Assembly (NCBI GenBank): GCA_017472115.1
Contig: JAFUQW010000029.1
Span: 1 to 13,966, forward strand
DNA length: 13,966 bases
Direction of reading: 5' to 3'
Source: Bacteroidales bacterium
GTDB lineage: Bacteria; Bacteroidota; Bacteroidia; Bacteroidales; UBA932
The notes under the pieces were generated by a model. The model saw only the letters and a program-made list of their open reading frames with translations, was not told the DNA's origin and ran no database searches. The position numbers and the translations under genes were made by a program. The stretch's first letter is position 1. Each line of letters opens with the position of its first letter. This document shows, in pieces, positions 1 through 7,476 of the stretch.

Positions 1-152
1 GCAACCTCGTATGAAGGTTCGACAAGATGGGTGTGACGGGTGATGCCGAGGGTGTGACACAAGTATGCGAGAACCATCTCCCGTGCTTCCCTTTCGGGAT
101 AGAGGCGGGAGATGGCGCTTGTTCCTTGTTTTATCAATTCGGTCAGTTTCAT
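1..152 (-). CDS. prmC: Probable PrmC (release factor glutamine methyltransferase), N-terminal fragment
   Basis: The minus strand is open from the ATG at 152 to the left edge, giving about 50 residues that begin MKLTELIKQG and continue through a YPEREAREMV stretch. PrmC methylates the glutamine of the GGQ motif in peptide-chain release factors RF1 and RF2, using S-adenosylmethionine, in the cytoplasm. Only the N-terminal helical substrate-recognition region is present here; the methyltransferase domain and its NPPY motif would lie beyond the edge, so the call rests on resemblance of this short helical region to Bacteroidota PrmC proteins. The ATG at 152 is the only in-frame ATG after the upstream stop at 198-200. 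No Shine-Dalgarno sequence precedes it. The gene follows ddl in the same direction across a 135-bp gap and may belong to its transcript or have its own promoter. An unrelated protein with a similar helical start cannot be excluded. Confidence 0.5.
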   Translation of the reverse strand, partial: MKLTELIKQGTSAISRLYPEREAREMVLAYLCHTLGITRHTHLVEPSYEV

Positions 153-162
153 TGCATTACGG

Positions 163-190
163 ATGTCTCGACTTCGCTCGACATGACAAA
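163..190. repeat. Short palindromic intergenic repeat of the TCGACTTCGCTCGA type
   Basis: Read on the plus strand, ATGTC (163-167) pairs with GACAT (180-184), with a second TCGA/TCGA pairing inside, so either strand can form a small hairpin. It lies 11 bases upstream of the putative prmC start, in its probable 5' leader. The core resembles short dispersed intergenic repeats I recall from many bacterial genomes (CTTCGCTCG followed by a GACA-like end). Only one copy is visible in this window, so repeat status is inferred. Confidence 0.4.
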
Positions 191-237
191 CACATTTTCA
201 TTTAACGAAACAGAAGCATCTTCTTCAAAATGGCATA

Positions 238-251
238 AGCATTTTCATGCT
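238..251 (-). other. Small GAAA-tetraloop hairpin downstream of ddl
   Basis: On the minus strand AGCAT pairs with ATGCT around a GAAA loop, starting about 36 bases after the ddl stop. The stem is only 5 bp and no run of T follows, so it is a weak candidate for an RNA 3' end or processing structure rather than a standard intrinsic terminator. Confidence 0.25.
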
Positions 252-287
252 ACACGACAAATGCTCTTCCGTTCAAGATGAAAGGTG

Positions 288-1301
288 TCAGTTTTCAATG
301 ACGGTGGTGAGGAAGTCGGTCATGTCAAGACCTGCAGCCCGCACCATCTGAGGGACAAGCGAAGCAGCAGTCATGCCGGGTATCGTATTGACTTCAAGGA
401 AATAAAGTCCATCTTCCGAAGCGATATAGTCAACTCGCACAAGTCCGCTGCAGCCTAAATGAGCATATATCTTCTTCGACACCTCCTGAATCTCATCCCT
501 GAGTTCATCCGGAATCTGAGCAGGACAGACCTCGCGGCTGTGACCGTTGTATTTGGCCTCGTAATCAAAGAATTCGTTTTCTGTAATGATTTCGATCACA
601 GGAAGGGCAACATATTCAGTACCATTGAAATAGACCGCACATGTAAGTTCGCGGCCGACCACAGCAGCCTCGGCAATAAGCATGTTTCCTTCAGAAAAGG
701 CATAATCCACAGCCTTGTCGAAATCCCCGACAGACTTGACCTTGGTCACACCGAAACTGCTTCCTCCGTCCGTAGGCTTCACAAACATCGGAAGTCCGAG
801 CTTAGCCACAGCTTTCTGAGCCAGGCCCTCAAGAGACTCGCCCTTGCGGACAAAGATATCATCGGCACATTTCACGAAGTCAACATCCTTGAGATAGCTC
901 TTGCAAGAAAACTTGTCGAAGGTTATGGCCGCGACAAATGCATTGCAACCGCTGTGAGGAACGCCCAGCATCTCAAGATAACCCTGCATAAGGCCGTTTT
1001 CGCCGGGAGTGCCGTGCTGCATGATGTAGGCATAGTCGAACTTCACCTTCTCACCGCCGACTGTCACTGAAAAATCGGTCTTGTCGATGGCCGGACGCTC
1101 GTTCTCAGGAATCACCACTCTCATGGAATTCTTCTTCCTGTATGCTGCAAGAGTCCAGTTGCCGAAGCGTGCAAATATTTCATATACATCGTATCGCGAA
1201 CCGTCGATACGGGATGCGGTGAATTCACCGCTACGGCATGATACCTCCCACTCCGAGGAGTCGCTGCCGTAAATAACTGCTATTCTGTTGTATTTCATCA
1301 T
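288..1301 (-). CDS. ddl: D-alanine--D-alanine ligase
   Basis: Ddl joins two D-alanines using ATP, making the dipeptide that MurF adds to the peptidoglycan precursor in the cytoplasm. The 337-residue protein has the normal family length and layout: N-terminal domain with Glu17 in a SSEWEVS segment (E15 of E. coli DdlB), HGTPGENG at 96-103, then an ATP-grasp fold with FVKPTDGGSSFGV at 173-185 (Lys175, Ser181), DYEAKY at 246-251, RVDYI at 289-293 and EVNTIPGMT at 303-311 for Mg binding. Tyr251 aligns with DdlB Tyr216, so this is a Y-type ligase, expected to make D-Ala-D-Ala, not the D-Ala-D-Lac of F-type ligases. The ATG at 1301 overlaps the mrcA stop as ATGA, suggesting translational coupling; a second ATG follows immediately, so the first Met is uncertain by one residue. 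No Shine-Dalgarno sequence is seen. Confidence 0.96.
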   Translation of the reverse strand: MMKYNRIAVIYGSDSSEWEVSCRSGEFTASRIDGSRYDVYEIFARFGNWTLAAYRKKNSMRVVIPENERPAIDKTDFSVTVGGEKVKFDYAYIMQHGTPGENGLMQGYLEMLGVPHSGCNAFVAAITFDKFSCKSYLKDVDFVKCADDIFVRKGESLEGLAQKAVAKLGLPMFVKPTDGGSSFGVTKVKSVGDFDKAVDYAFSEGNMLIAEAAVVGRELTCAVYFNGTEYVALPVIEIITENEFFDYEAKYNGHSREVCPAQIPDELRDEIQEVSKKIYAHLGCSGLVRVDYIASEDGLYFLEVNTIPGMTAASLVPQMVRAAGLDMTDFLTTVIEN

Positions 1302-3649
1302 TCAAAGAAATATGAGTCATCTTCCTCAGCCTTCATCACGGCATCGGCATCGCTTCCGTCACAGTCGAGATTGAGATTGATGCCCGGAGGAGCCACAAAC
1401 CTGTCTGTCTCATAAATGCCTAAGGTGCCGTCTGCAAGAACCTTCTGCATGAAGAGTCCCCAGATAGGAAGGGCCATGTTCGAACCACCACCGAGTGAAA
1501 GTGACTCGAAATGAACCTGACGGTCTTCCGCACCTACCCAGACACCGGCTGTGAGTGACGGAGTATAACCGATGAACCATCCGTCCGACTGGTCATTGGT
1601 GGTACCTGTCTTTCCTGCTATCTCTCCCTTGAGTCCGTACTTGGCACGGAGTCTCACTCCCGTTCCGCTGTTCACGACTCCCTGCATGAGATTGGCCATG
1701 AGATAGGCGGTATATTCGCTGACAGCCTCACGCTTGGTATTGTTGAACTCACCGAGCACATTGCCGTTGTTGTCCTCTATCCTCGTCACGAATATCGGCG
1801 AAACGAACACACCCTTTGAAGGGAATGTATTGTAGGCCGAAACCATTTCATAGACATTGAGGTCGGCCGAACCGACGCAAAGCGAATATGTCTCGTCGAG
1901 GTAGCTTCCCACTCCCATCTTGCGCATCATATCAGCCATTGCATGAGGTCCGTACTGCTTCATCAGATAGGCGGAAATGTTGTTGGAACTCTTGGTCAGT
2001 CCCCATTTGAGGGTCACTGTCTGGCCGATCCATTCGTCACGGTCGGTACTCTTCGGAGTCCATGTGGTATCCTGCACGAGGAAGGTCTGAGGCACGTTCA
2101 CCACCTTGTCGCATGGGCTCATGCCCTCCTGCATTGCAAGAGTATAAAGGAAAGGCTTGATGGTCGATCCCACCTGACGTTTTCCCTGACGGACATTGTC
2201 ATATTTGAAATAACGGTAGTTCGGACCGCCGACATAAGCCTTGATGTGTCCCGTATGAGGCTCTATGGCCATGAATGCCGCACGGAGATGCGACTTGTAG
2301 TAGCGGATGGAGTCATTAGGAGTCATCACTGTATCCACATAGCCCTTGCCCTTCCATGAGAACACTCTCATCTCGGTCTTTTCGTCAAAGCTCCTGCGGA
2401 TCTCATCCTCCGAAGCACCCCTGTTCTTCATGATGCGGTAACGGTCGCTCCAGCGCCTTGCCTGAGCCATGAGCTGATCGACGATCTCCGGCTCCACATC
2501 GTCAGAGAACGGCTTCTGCTTCTTCCACCTGATATCTCTCCAGAAACTGTTCTGAAGATCCTTTCCGAGATGCTCGGTCACAGCCTCCTCGGCATATTTC
2601 TGCATCTTGTAGTTGATGGTGGTGTATATCCTGAGGCCGTCTCTGTCGAGATTGTATTTCGAACCGTCGGCCTTGGTGTTCTTGTTGAGCCAGCCGTAGA
2701 ACTGGTCATCTGCCCAAAGCAGGGAGTCCACGACATAGTCCTCATACTGAGCATAAGACGAACGCTTCGGCTCCTTGGCGTTCATCGTGCGGCGGAGCAT
2801 GTCCCTGAAATACGGAGCAAGACCTGCATTATGGTCCTGGATCTGGTAGTTCAACGTGATCGGAACCAGCTGAAGCGAGTCCCTCTCGTCCTCAGTCACG
2901 TAACCTGCCTTCTCCATCTGCGAGATCACGAAATTCCTGCGTGTGAGCGACTTGTCGGGATTGAGGACAGGATTATAGCGGGTCGGTTTGTTGACCATTC
3001 CCACCAGCGTCGCAGCCTCTTCCACTGTAAGCTCGGCCGGTGTCTTGCTGAAGAAGGTCTGAGCCGCCGCCTTGATTCCGTAGGCGTTGCTGCCGAAGAA
3101 CACCTGATTCATATACATGGTGATGATCTCATCCTTGGTATAGTTGCGCTCCAGCTTCACGGCTGTGATCCACTCCTTTAGCTTGATCCACACCATCTTG
3201 ACCATCGAACCGCCCGGAATGCGGCTGCTGACATCCTCACGCGGATAGAGGGTCTTGGCAAGCTGCTGGGTGATGGTACTTCCACCTCCCTGGCTTGAAT
3301 CACCGCCGAGGAGGGTCTTGAACATCACACGTCCGAGACTCTTGAAGTCAATGCCGGAATGGTTGTAGAAACGTACATCTTCGGTCGCTACCGCAGCATG
3401 CACGAGATTAGGCGAGAGCTCGTCATAACTCACATACGAACGGTTCTCTATATGGAAAGTCGTAAGAATCTCTCCATCCTCTGCTATGACCTGGGTGGCA
3501 AGCTTGCTGTCCGGATTCTCCAGCTCCTCGAAAGACGGGATGTCCGCGAAAGCCCATACCAGGCCTATCATCATGATGACCAGCGCGACGGGAATACAGA
3601 AAAGTATCCAGAACGCCTTCACTATCCTTTTTCTTGTCTTGTCTGTCAT
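1298..3649 (-). CDS. mrcA: Class A penicillin-binding protein (PBP1A type), bifunctional peptidoglycan synthase
   Basis: This inner-membrane enzyme polymerises lipid II into glycan strands and crosslinks their peptides in the periplasm. The 783-residue protein has a short basic cytoplasmic tail, one membrane anchor at about 12-34, a GT51 glycosyltransferase domain (about 60-245) with catalytic ATED at 88-91 (Glu90), the GGSTITQQLAK motif at 122-132 and Glu174 in the KDEIITMYMNQ segment. The transpeptidase domain (about 455-735) has the nucleophile motif STIK at 495-498, SSN at 554-556 and KTGT at 680-683. An extra region of roughly 200 residues, rich in charged and aromatic residues, lies between the two domains. 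The C-terminal tail is acidic. The start at 3649 puts the basic tail and anchor in the usual place. A weak AAGGA lies a few bases upstream. It is first in the leftward group and is coupled to ddl. Confidence 0.95.
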   Translation of the reverse strand: MTDKTRKRIVKAFWILFCIPVALVIMMIGLVWAFADIPSFEELENPDSKLATQVIAEDGEILTTFHIENRSYVSYDELSPNLVHAAVATEDVRFYNHSGIDFKSLGRVMFKTLLGGDSSQGGGSTITQQLAKTLYPREDVSSRIPGGSMVKMVWIKLKEWITAVKLERNYTKDEIITMYMNQVFFGSNAYGIKAAAQTFFSKTPAELTVEEAATLVGMVNKPTRYNPVLNPDKSLTRRNFVISQMEKAGYVTEDERDSLQLVPITLNYQIQDHNAGLAPYFRDMLRRTMNAKEPKRSSYAQYEDYVVDSLLWADDQFYGWLNKNTKADGSKYNLDRDGLRIYTTINYKMQKYAEEAVTEHLGKDLQNSFWRDIRWKKQKPFSDDVEPEIVDQLMAQARRWSDRYRIMKNRGASEDEIRRSFDEKTEMRVFSWKGKGYVDTVMTPNDSIRYYKSHLRAAFMAIEPHTGHIKAYVGGPNYRYFKYDNVRQGKRQVGSTIKPFLYTLAMQEGMSPCDKVVNVPQTFLVQDTTWTPKSTDRDEWIGQTVTLKWGLTKSSNNISAYLMKQYGPHAMADMMRKMGVGSYLDETYSLCVGSADLNVYEMVSAYNTFPSKGVFVSPIFVTRIEDNNGNVLGEFNNTKREAVSEYTAYLMANLMQGVVNSGTGVRLRAKYGLKGEIAGKTGTTNDQSDGWFIGYTPSLTAGVWVGAEDRQVHFESLSLGGGSNMALPIWGLFMQKVLADGTLGIYETDRFVAPPGINLNLDCDGSDADAVMKAEEDDSYFFE

Positions 3650-3681
3650 ATTTCCTTTATATATATGTCTGTCAAAAAATT

Positions 3682-3695
3682 TTACCTTTAGGTAA
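3682..3695. repeat. Perfect 6+2+6 palindrome in the mrcA/topA divergent gap
   Basis: TTACCT and AGGTAA flank a central TT. The palindrome sits between the candidate mrcA -7 box and the mrcA start, so it would fall in the mrcA leader, and upstream of the topA promoter. It could be an operator half-site pair or a small RNA hairpin. No regulator can be named from the sequence. Confidence 0.35.
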
Positions 3696-3711
3696 GGTCA
3701 GTACAAAGTGA

Positions 3712-3719
3712 CAAAATTA
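3712..3719 (-). promoter_or_regulatory. Candidate -7 box of the mrcA-ddl promoter
   Basis: On the minus strand this reads TAATTTTG, an exact match to the Bacteroidota -7 consensus TAnnTTTG. It would give a leader of about 55 bases before the mrcA ATG. No TTTG is found at the expected 19-21 bp upstream, so only half the promoter is supported. The same octamer occurs upstream of ispD. Confidence 0.4.
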
Positions 3720-3728
3720 GCAACAAAA

Positions 3729-3761
3729 TTTGGAAAATTGCCCGATTTGTGCCTTACTTTG
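3729..3761 (+). promoter_or_regulatory. Candidate topA promoter
   Basis: TTTG at 3729-3732 is followed after 21 bp by TTACTTTG at 3754-3761, which differs from TAnnTTTG at one position. Spacing and sequence fit the Bacteroidota housekeeping promoter. The predicted leader to the ATG at 3838 is about 70 bases. Confidence 0.5.
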
Positions 3762-3837
3762 CACATTCTTTCGGAAAAGTGCTGCCATTTCGAAGCTTTT
3801 GTCCGGAAGATAGGTGAAACAAGCGAAACGTGAGAGT

Positions 3838-6147
3838 ATGAAGGAAAGCAATCTTGTGATAGTGGAGTCTCCGGCAAAGGCCGGCACGATCCAGAAATTT
3901 CTCGGTAAAGACTATATTGTGAAATCAAGTTTCGGCCATATCCGTGACCTTAACGAAAGCGATCTCAGCATCGATATCGAAAAGGGATTCAAACCTGAAT
4001 ATGTCATACCGGCCGACAAGAAGAAAGTGGTTGCAGAGCTCAAGAAAGCTGCGAAGGAAGCGCAGACAGTGTGGCTCGCATCCGATGAGGACCGCGAAGG
4101 AGAAGCTATCTCATGGCATCTTTTCGAAACCCTCGGACTCAATGCTGAAAACACCAGACGAATTGTCTTTCATGAAATCACCAGACCGGCGATCCTCAAT
4201 GCGATCGAGAATCCTCGTGAGATCGACATGAATCTTGTCAATGCCCAGCAGGCGCGAAGGGTATTAGACCGCCTGGTAGGTTTCGAGCTTTCACCGGTTC
4301 TCTGGAGAAAGATCCAGCCAAAGCTTTCGGCAGGCCGCGTGCAGTCAGTGGCACTACGTCTTATAGTTGACCGCGAGAGGGAGATCCTCGCATTCAACAG
4401 CGAGCCTTACTACAAGGTGGAGGCACAGTTCCATCCGGAAGGAACCCCTGACAAGACTTTGGTGAAAGCCACCTTGGACAAGAGATTCCCTGACATACAG
4501 AGCGCTCAGGAATTCCTCGAAAAATGCATAGGAGCCGATTTCACGATAAGCAGCATCGAGAAGAAGGAAGGAAGCCGTACGCCGGCTGCTCCTTTCACGA
4601 CATCGACCCTCCAGCAGGAAGCCGCACGCAAGATCGGACTCTCCGTGAGTCAGACCATGAGCATAGCCCAGAAACTCTACGAGCACGGACTCATCACCTA
4701 CATGCGTACAGACTCGACCAACCTTTCAGGATTGGCCATCAACACAGCAAAGAAATTCATATCCGACAATTTCGGAGAAGAATATTCGAAGGTCCGCCAG
4801 TACAAGACAAAGGCAAAGGGAGCCCAGGAAGCCCATGAAGCCATCCGCCCTACCTACATAGAGAACGCATCGATTGAAGGAACGTCTCAGGAGAAGAAAC
4901 TGTATGAACTTATCTGGAAGCGTACGGTAGCCTCTCAGATGGCAGATGCACGTGTCCTCAGGACGGACATCAAGGTAGGCTCCGACAGATTCGAGGAAAA
5001 ATTCAATGTACAGGCGACCCAGGTGCTTTTCGACGGTTTCCTCAAACTCTATATGGAGAGCAGCGACGATCAGCAGCAGGACGACGAGATGGTGATTCTC
5101 CCGGAGATGACGGTAGGAGGTGTGATGTATGAAAACGGCATTACAGCCGAATGCAAATTCACCCCGGCACCTGCAAGATACTCTGAACCGACCCTCATCA
5201 AGAAGCTCGAGGAACTCGGCATAGGCCGACCTTCTACATATGCACCGACCATCGCAACCCTGACAAAAGCCCGCGGATATGTCGTCAAGGGTGACAAGCC
5301 GGGACATAAGCATCAGGTGACAAATCTGACTCTCAGGAACGGAACTATAAAGTCATCATCAAAGACGGAAACCGTGGGAGCAGAAAAGAAGAGACTCCTT
5401 CCTCAGGACATCGGAATCATCGTGACAGACTTCCTCGTGAAGAACTTCCCGCAGGTGCTCGACTACGGCTTCACTGCCAACGTGGAAGAGGATTTCGACA
5501 AGATCGCAGATGGAGAAATGGTCTGGAACAAACTGATCGGACAATTCTACGATCCTTTCCACGGAAAGGTTCAGGAGACCCTCAGCAACAAGGAATACAG
5601 TCATATCAGCCGAGAGCTGGGAACCGATCCTAAGGACGGTCAGCCGCTTGTGGCAAGATTCGGCCAGTACGGCCCGTACATCCAGAAGGGTGACGGAGAA
5701 TCAAAGCAGTATGCAAGCCTGGCGCCGGGGCAGCTGATTGAGAGCATAACTCTCGAAGAAGCCCTGAAGCTGTTCGAACTGCCACGTACGGTGGGACAGC
5801 ATGAAGGCATCGACATCATCTGCACAAAGGGGCGTTTCGGGCCTTATATGAAATACGGTGACAGGAACATCTCGCTTCCGCGCGGAACAGACCCTCTGAA
5901 TGTGGATTTGGGCACATGCATCAAGCTCATCGAGGAGAGCCTGAACAAAAAGACCGGAGGAATCATCGCCGAGTTCAAGGACAGCGACATTCAGGTGATC
6001 GACGGCACTTACGGGCCATATATCAAGCATGCCGGAGGCAACTACAAGATTCCTAAAGGAACTGATGCCTCAACGCTTACAGAAGATAAGTGCAAGGAAA
6101 TAATAGCCGGATCAGAGCCTACAGGACGTAAGAAAAGACGTAAATAA
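3838..6147 (+). CDS. topA: DNA topoisomerase I (type IA)
   Basis: TopA relaxes negative supercoils by cutting one strand through a 5'-phosphotyrosine link. From the chosen ATG the protein has 769 residues. The toprim domain has VIVESPAKAG at 7-16 (Glu10) and the acidic triad DEDREGE at 83-89 (Asp83, Asp85, Glu87). The catalytic tyrosine is Tyr288 in ITYMRTDST. GIGRPSTYAPT follows at 461-471. The C terminus has no CxxC zinc fingers; instead it has three repeats built around FGQYGPYIQKG, FGPYMKYG and YGPYIKHAGG (about 600-745) and ends in a basic GRKKRRK tail. This repeat type replaces the Cys4 fingers in many bacteria and probably binds DNA. The ATG at 3838 is preferred because MKESNLVIVESPAK matches the family N terminus; an in-frame GTG at 3814 would add eight residues. 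No Shine-Dalgarno sequence is seen. Confidence 0.97.
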   Translation: MKESNLVIVESPAKAGTIQKFLGKDYIVKSSFGHIRDLNESDLSIDIEKGFKPEYVIPADKKKVVAELKKAAKEAQTVWLASDEDREGEAISWHLFETLGLNAENTRRIVFHEITRPAILNAIENPREIDMNLVNAQQARRVLDRLVGFELSPVLWRKIQPKLSAGRVQSVALRLIVDREREILAFNSEPYYKVEAQFHPEGTPDKTLVKATLDKRFPDIQSAQEFLEKCIGADFTISSIEKKEGSRTPAAPFTTSTLQQEAARKIGLSVSQTMSIAQKLYEHGLITYMRTDSTNLSGLAINTAKKFISDNFGEEYSKVRQYKTKAKGAQEAHEAIRPTYIENASIEGTSQEKKLYELIWKRTVASQMADARVLRTDIKVGSDRFEEKFNVQATQVLFDGFLKLYMESSDDQQQDDEMVILPEMTVGGVMYENGITAECKFTPAPARYSEPTLIKKLEELGIGRPSTYAPTIATLTKARGYVVKGDKPGHKHQVTNLTLRNGTIKSSSKTETVGAEKKRLLPQDIGIIVTDFLVKNFPQVLDYGFTANVEEDFDKIADGEMVWNKLIGQFYDPFHGKVQETLSNKEYSHISRELGTDPKDGQPLVARFGQYGPYIQKGDGESKQYASLAPGQLIESITLEEALKLFELPRTVGQHEGIDIICTKGRFGPYMKYGDRNISLPRGTDPLNVDLGTCIKLIEESLNKKTGGIIAEFKDSDIQVIDGTYGPYIKHAGGNYKIPKGTDASTLTEDKCKEIIAGSEPTGRKKRRK

Positions 6148-6163
6148 ACTTAAGATTCGTAAA

Positions 6164-6220
6164 TTTCCGACTGCGATTTTTTGACATTTTACATTTTGTC
6201 ATTAAATTCGCGGTCGGAAA
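6164..6220. repeat. Long nested inverted repeat upstream of the Lrp-like gene
   Basis: The 13-base arm at 6164-6176 (TTTCCGACTGCGA) is the inverse complement of 6208-6220 (TCGCGGTCGGAAA) apart from one position that can form a G-U pair. Inside it TGACA (6182-6186) pairs with TGTCA (6197-6201). No T-run follows the right arm, so it does not look like a topA terminator. The arms lie on either side of the candidate promoter, with centres about 44 bp apart, close to four helical turns. This suits an operator for an oligomeric, DNA-wrapping regulator, most simply the adjacent Lrp-like protein acting on its own gene; that role is inferred. Confidence 0.6.
6180..6210 (+). promoter_or_regulatory. Candidate promoter of the Lrp-like gene
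   Basis: TTTG at 6180-6183 is followed after 19 bp by TAAATTCG at 6203-6210, one mismatch from TAnnTTTG. The -7 box overlaps the start of the right arm of the inverted repeat, so a protein bound there would block transcription. The predicted leader is only about 20-25 bases. Confidence 0.45.
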
Positions 6221-6239
6221 CGTTATAATTCATAAGACT

Positions 6240-6764
6240 ATGTCAAACTATCAGATTGATCAGATCGATCAGAAGATCCTATCATTCCTTGTGAAGAATG
6301 CAAGAATGCCGTTCCTCGAGATTGCGCGTGAGTGCAACGTCTCAGGTGCCGCTATCCACCAGAGAGTCAAGAGATTGGAAACCAACGGCGTCATTACGGG
6401 ATCACGACTTCTCGTAAAGCCTCAGGCTCTCGGACTCAACGTCTGCGCATATGTCAGCGTATCGCTTTCAGAAGCGAACAAGTACCCTGATGTCATCGAT
6501 GCCTTCAAGAGAATCTCAGAAATCGTGGAGTGCCACTTCGTGACAGGAAGACATGCTCTCCTCATCAAGCTGTACTGCTTTGATCACGACCACCTCATGC
6601 AGGTTCTTCTGAACACAATCCAGAAGATTCCTTATGTACAGCAGACTGAAACACAGATTTCACTCGACCAGCCTATCGAGCGTCAGGTATGGGTGAAGGA
6701 GTATCAGAACACCAGTTTCTCCGCAAGCATCAAGGAAAGCAAGAAGAAGAACAACAAGGACTAA
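6240..6764 (+). CDS. Lrp/AsnC-family transcriptional regulator
   Basis: The 174-residue protein has the Lrp/AsnC layout: an N-terminal winged helix-turn-helix at about 5-66 (DQIDQKILSFLVKNARMPF, then IARECNVSGAAIHQRVKRLE, ending GVITGSRLLV) and a C-terminal RAM domain at about 67-150, which in this family forms dimers and octamers and binds amino acids or other small molecules. It is somewhat longer than the usual 150-160 residues because of a polar Lys/Asn-rich tail. The RAM pocket segment reads VTGRHALLIKL (101-111): the family TGxYD pattern has lost its aspartate (Ala106), so the ligand may differ or be absent. Target genes cannot be read from the sequence; autoregulation is suggested by the flanking inverted repeat. 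It overlaps convergent ispD by 4 bp. The ATG is preceded by no Shine-Dalgarno sequence. Confidence 0.92.
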   Translation: MSNYQIDQIDQKILSFLVKNARMPFLEIARECNVSGAAIHQRVKRLETNGVITGSRLLVKPQALGLNVCAYVSVSLSEANKYPDVIDAFKRISEIVECHFVTGRHALLIKLYCFDHDHLMQVLLNTIQKIPYVQQTETQISLDQPIERQVWVKEYQNTSFSASIKESKKKNNKD

Positions 6765-7456
6765 TCCCGTGACATGAGAGCACGGGCTATCTTCAGGTCG
6801 TCCTGAGTGGTTATCTTTATATTAAACCTCTCCCCAATAGTGTAGGAGAGGTTTTTTCCGTATTTTTCAACCACGGAAGCGTCATCGGTAAAAGCCGTGT
6901 CGTAAGCCTGCATATAAGCAGCCTTGATGATTTCGGAACGGAATATCTGAGGGGTCTGGACGCCGTAAAGAAGAGAGCGGTCCGCAACTGCATCGGGAAC
7001 AGGTTCGAGAGTGTCACCGCTCCGTCTCAACATCTTCATGGTGTCAACACAAGGCACTACAGGAACCAGTCCGTCAACGCCTTCCGCCTCATCAAACATA
7101 CTCCGTATCAGTTCCCTGGAAATCATGGGACGGACTCCGTCATGAACGGCCACAAGAGCGCCTTCAGGAACCTTTCCCAAGGCGTTCCTTACAGAATGAA
7201 AGCGGGTGATGCCTCCCTTGACCAGAATCTGGGGGCAAGTGAAACTGCGTGAAAGACAATAATTCTTCCAATATTCGATATGGCTCTCCGGAAGAACAGT
7301 CACCACCCTGATGCCGGGACAAGCCTCCACAAACTTTTCCATTGTCCTCTGAAGAATGGCCTTTCCCTCAAGTTCAATGAATTGCTTGGGTATTTCAGCA
7401 CCCATTCTGGTACCGCTTCCGGCCGCCATGATTATGACATATCTTTTCCTGTCCAT
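6761..7456 (-). CDS. ispD: 2-C-methyl-D-erythritol 4-phosphate cytidylyltransferase
   Basis: IspD transfers CMP from CTP to methylerythritol 4-phosphate in the non-mevalonate isoprenoid pathway, in the cytoplasm; downstream products include the undecaprenyl carrier used for cell wall precursors. The 231-residue protein has the nucleotide-binding loop MAAGSGTRMGAEIPKQF at 10-26 (Arg17, Lys24), GGITRFHSVRNAL at 81-93, VHDGVRP at 104-110 (Asp106), DRSLLYGVQTPQIF at 159-172 (Arg160), FTDDASVVE at 189-197 and FNIKITTQDDL at 211-221 (Lys214). These match the known CTP and substrate residues of the family. It is a stand-alone enzyme, not fused to IspF, and no other pathway gene is nearby. The length and the GSGTR loop position support the ATG at 7456. 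It is divergent from mreB and convergent with the Lrp-like gene. Confidence 0.96.
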   Translation of the reverse strand: MDRKRYVIIMAAGSGTRMGAEIPKQFIELEGKAILQRTMEKFVEACPGIRVVTVLPESHIEYWKNYCLSRSFTCPQILVKGGITRFHSVRNALGKVPEGALVAVHDGVRPMISRELIRSMFDEAEGVDGLVPVVPCVDTMKMLRRSGDTLEPVPDAVADRSLLYGVQTPQIFRSEIIKAAYMQAYDTAFTDDASVVEKYGKNLSYTIGERFNIKITTQDDLKIARALMSRD

Positions 7457-7476
7457 ATTTCTCTTGAATTGTTCGG

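Noticed and set aside
27..281. 84-codon plus-strand open frame at the left edge
   Set aside because: It runs opposite the prmC-like start and across the intergenic gap, and its translation resembles no protein family.
459..1070. 203-codon plus-strand open frame opposite ddl
   Set aside because: It is antisense to an unmistakable ddl with all catalytic motifs; its translation has no recognisable domain and reflects the codon pattern of the real gene.
288..1301. Ddl as a D-Ala-D-Lac (F-type) ligase because of the Phe in EFFDYEAKY
   Set aside because: The position that decides this, Tyr216 in E. coli DdlB, aligns with Tyr251 at the end of that motif, which is retained; the Phe is at a different position.
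3698..3928. 76-codon minus-strand open frame across the mrcA/topA gap
   Set aside because: It covers both candidate promoters and the conserved topA N terminus on the other strand.
4726..5313. 195-codon minus-strand open frame inside topA
   Set aside because: Antisense shadow of topA, no domain and no promoter or start context.
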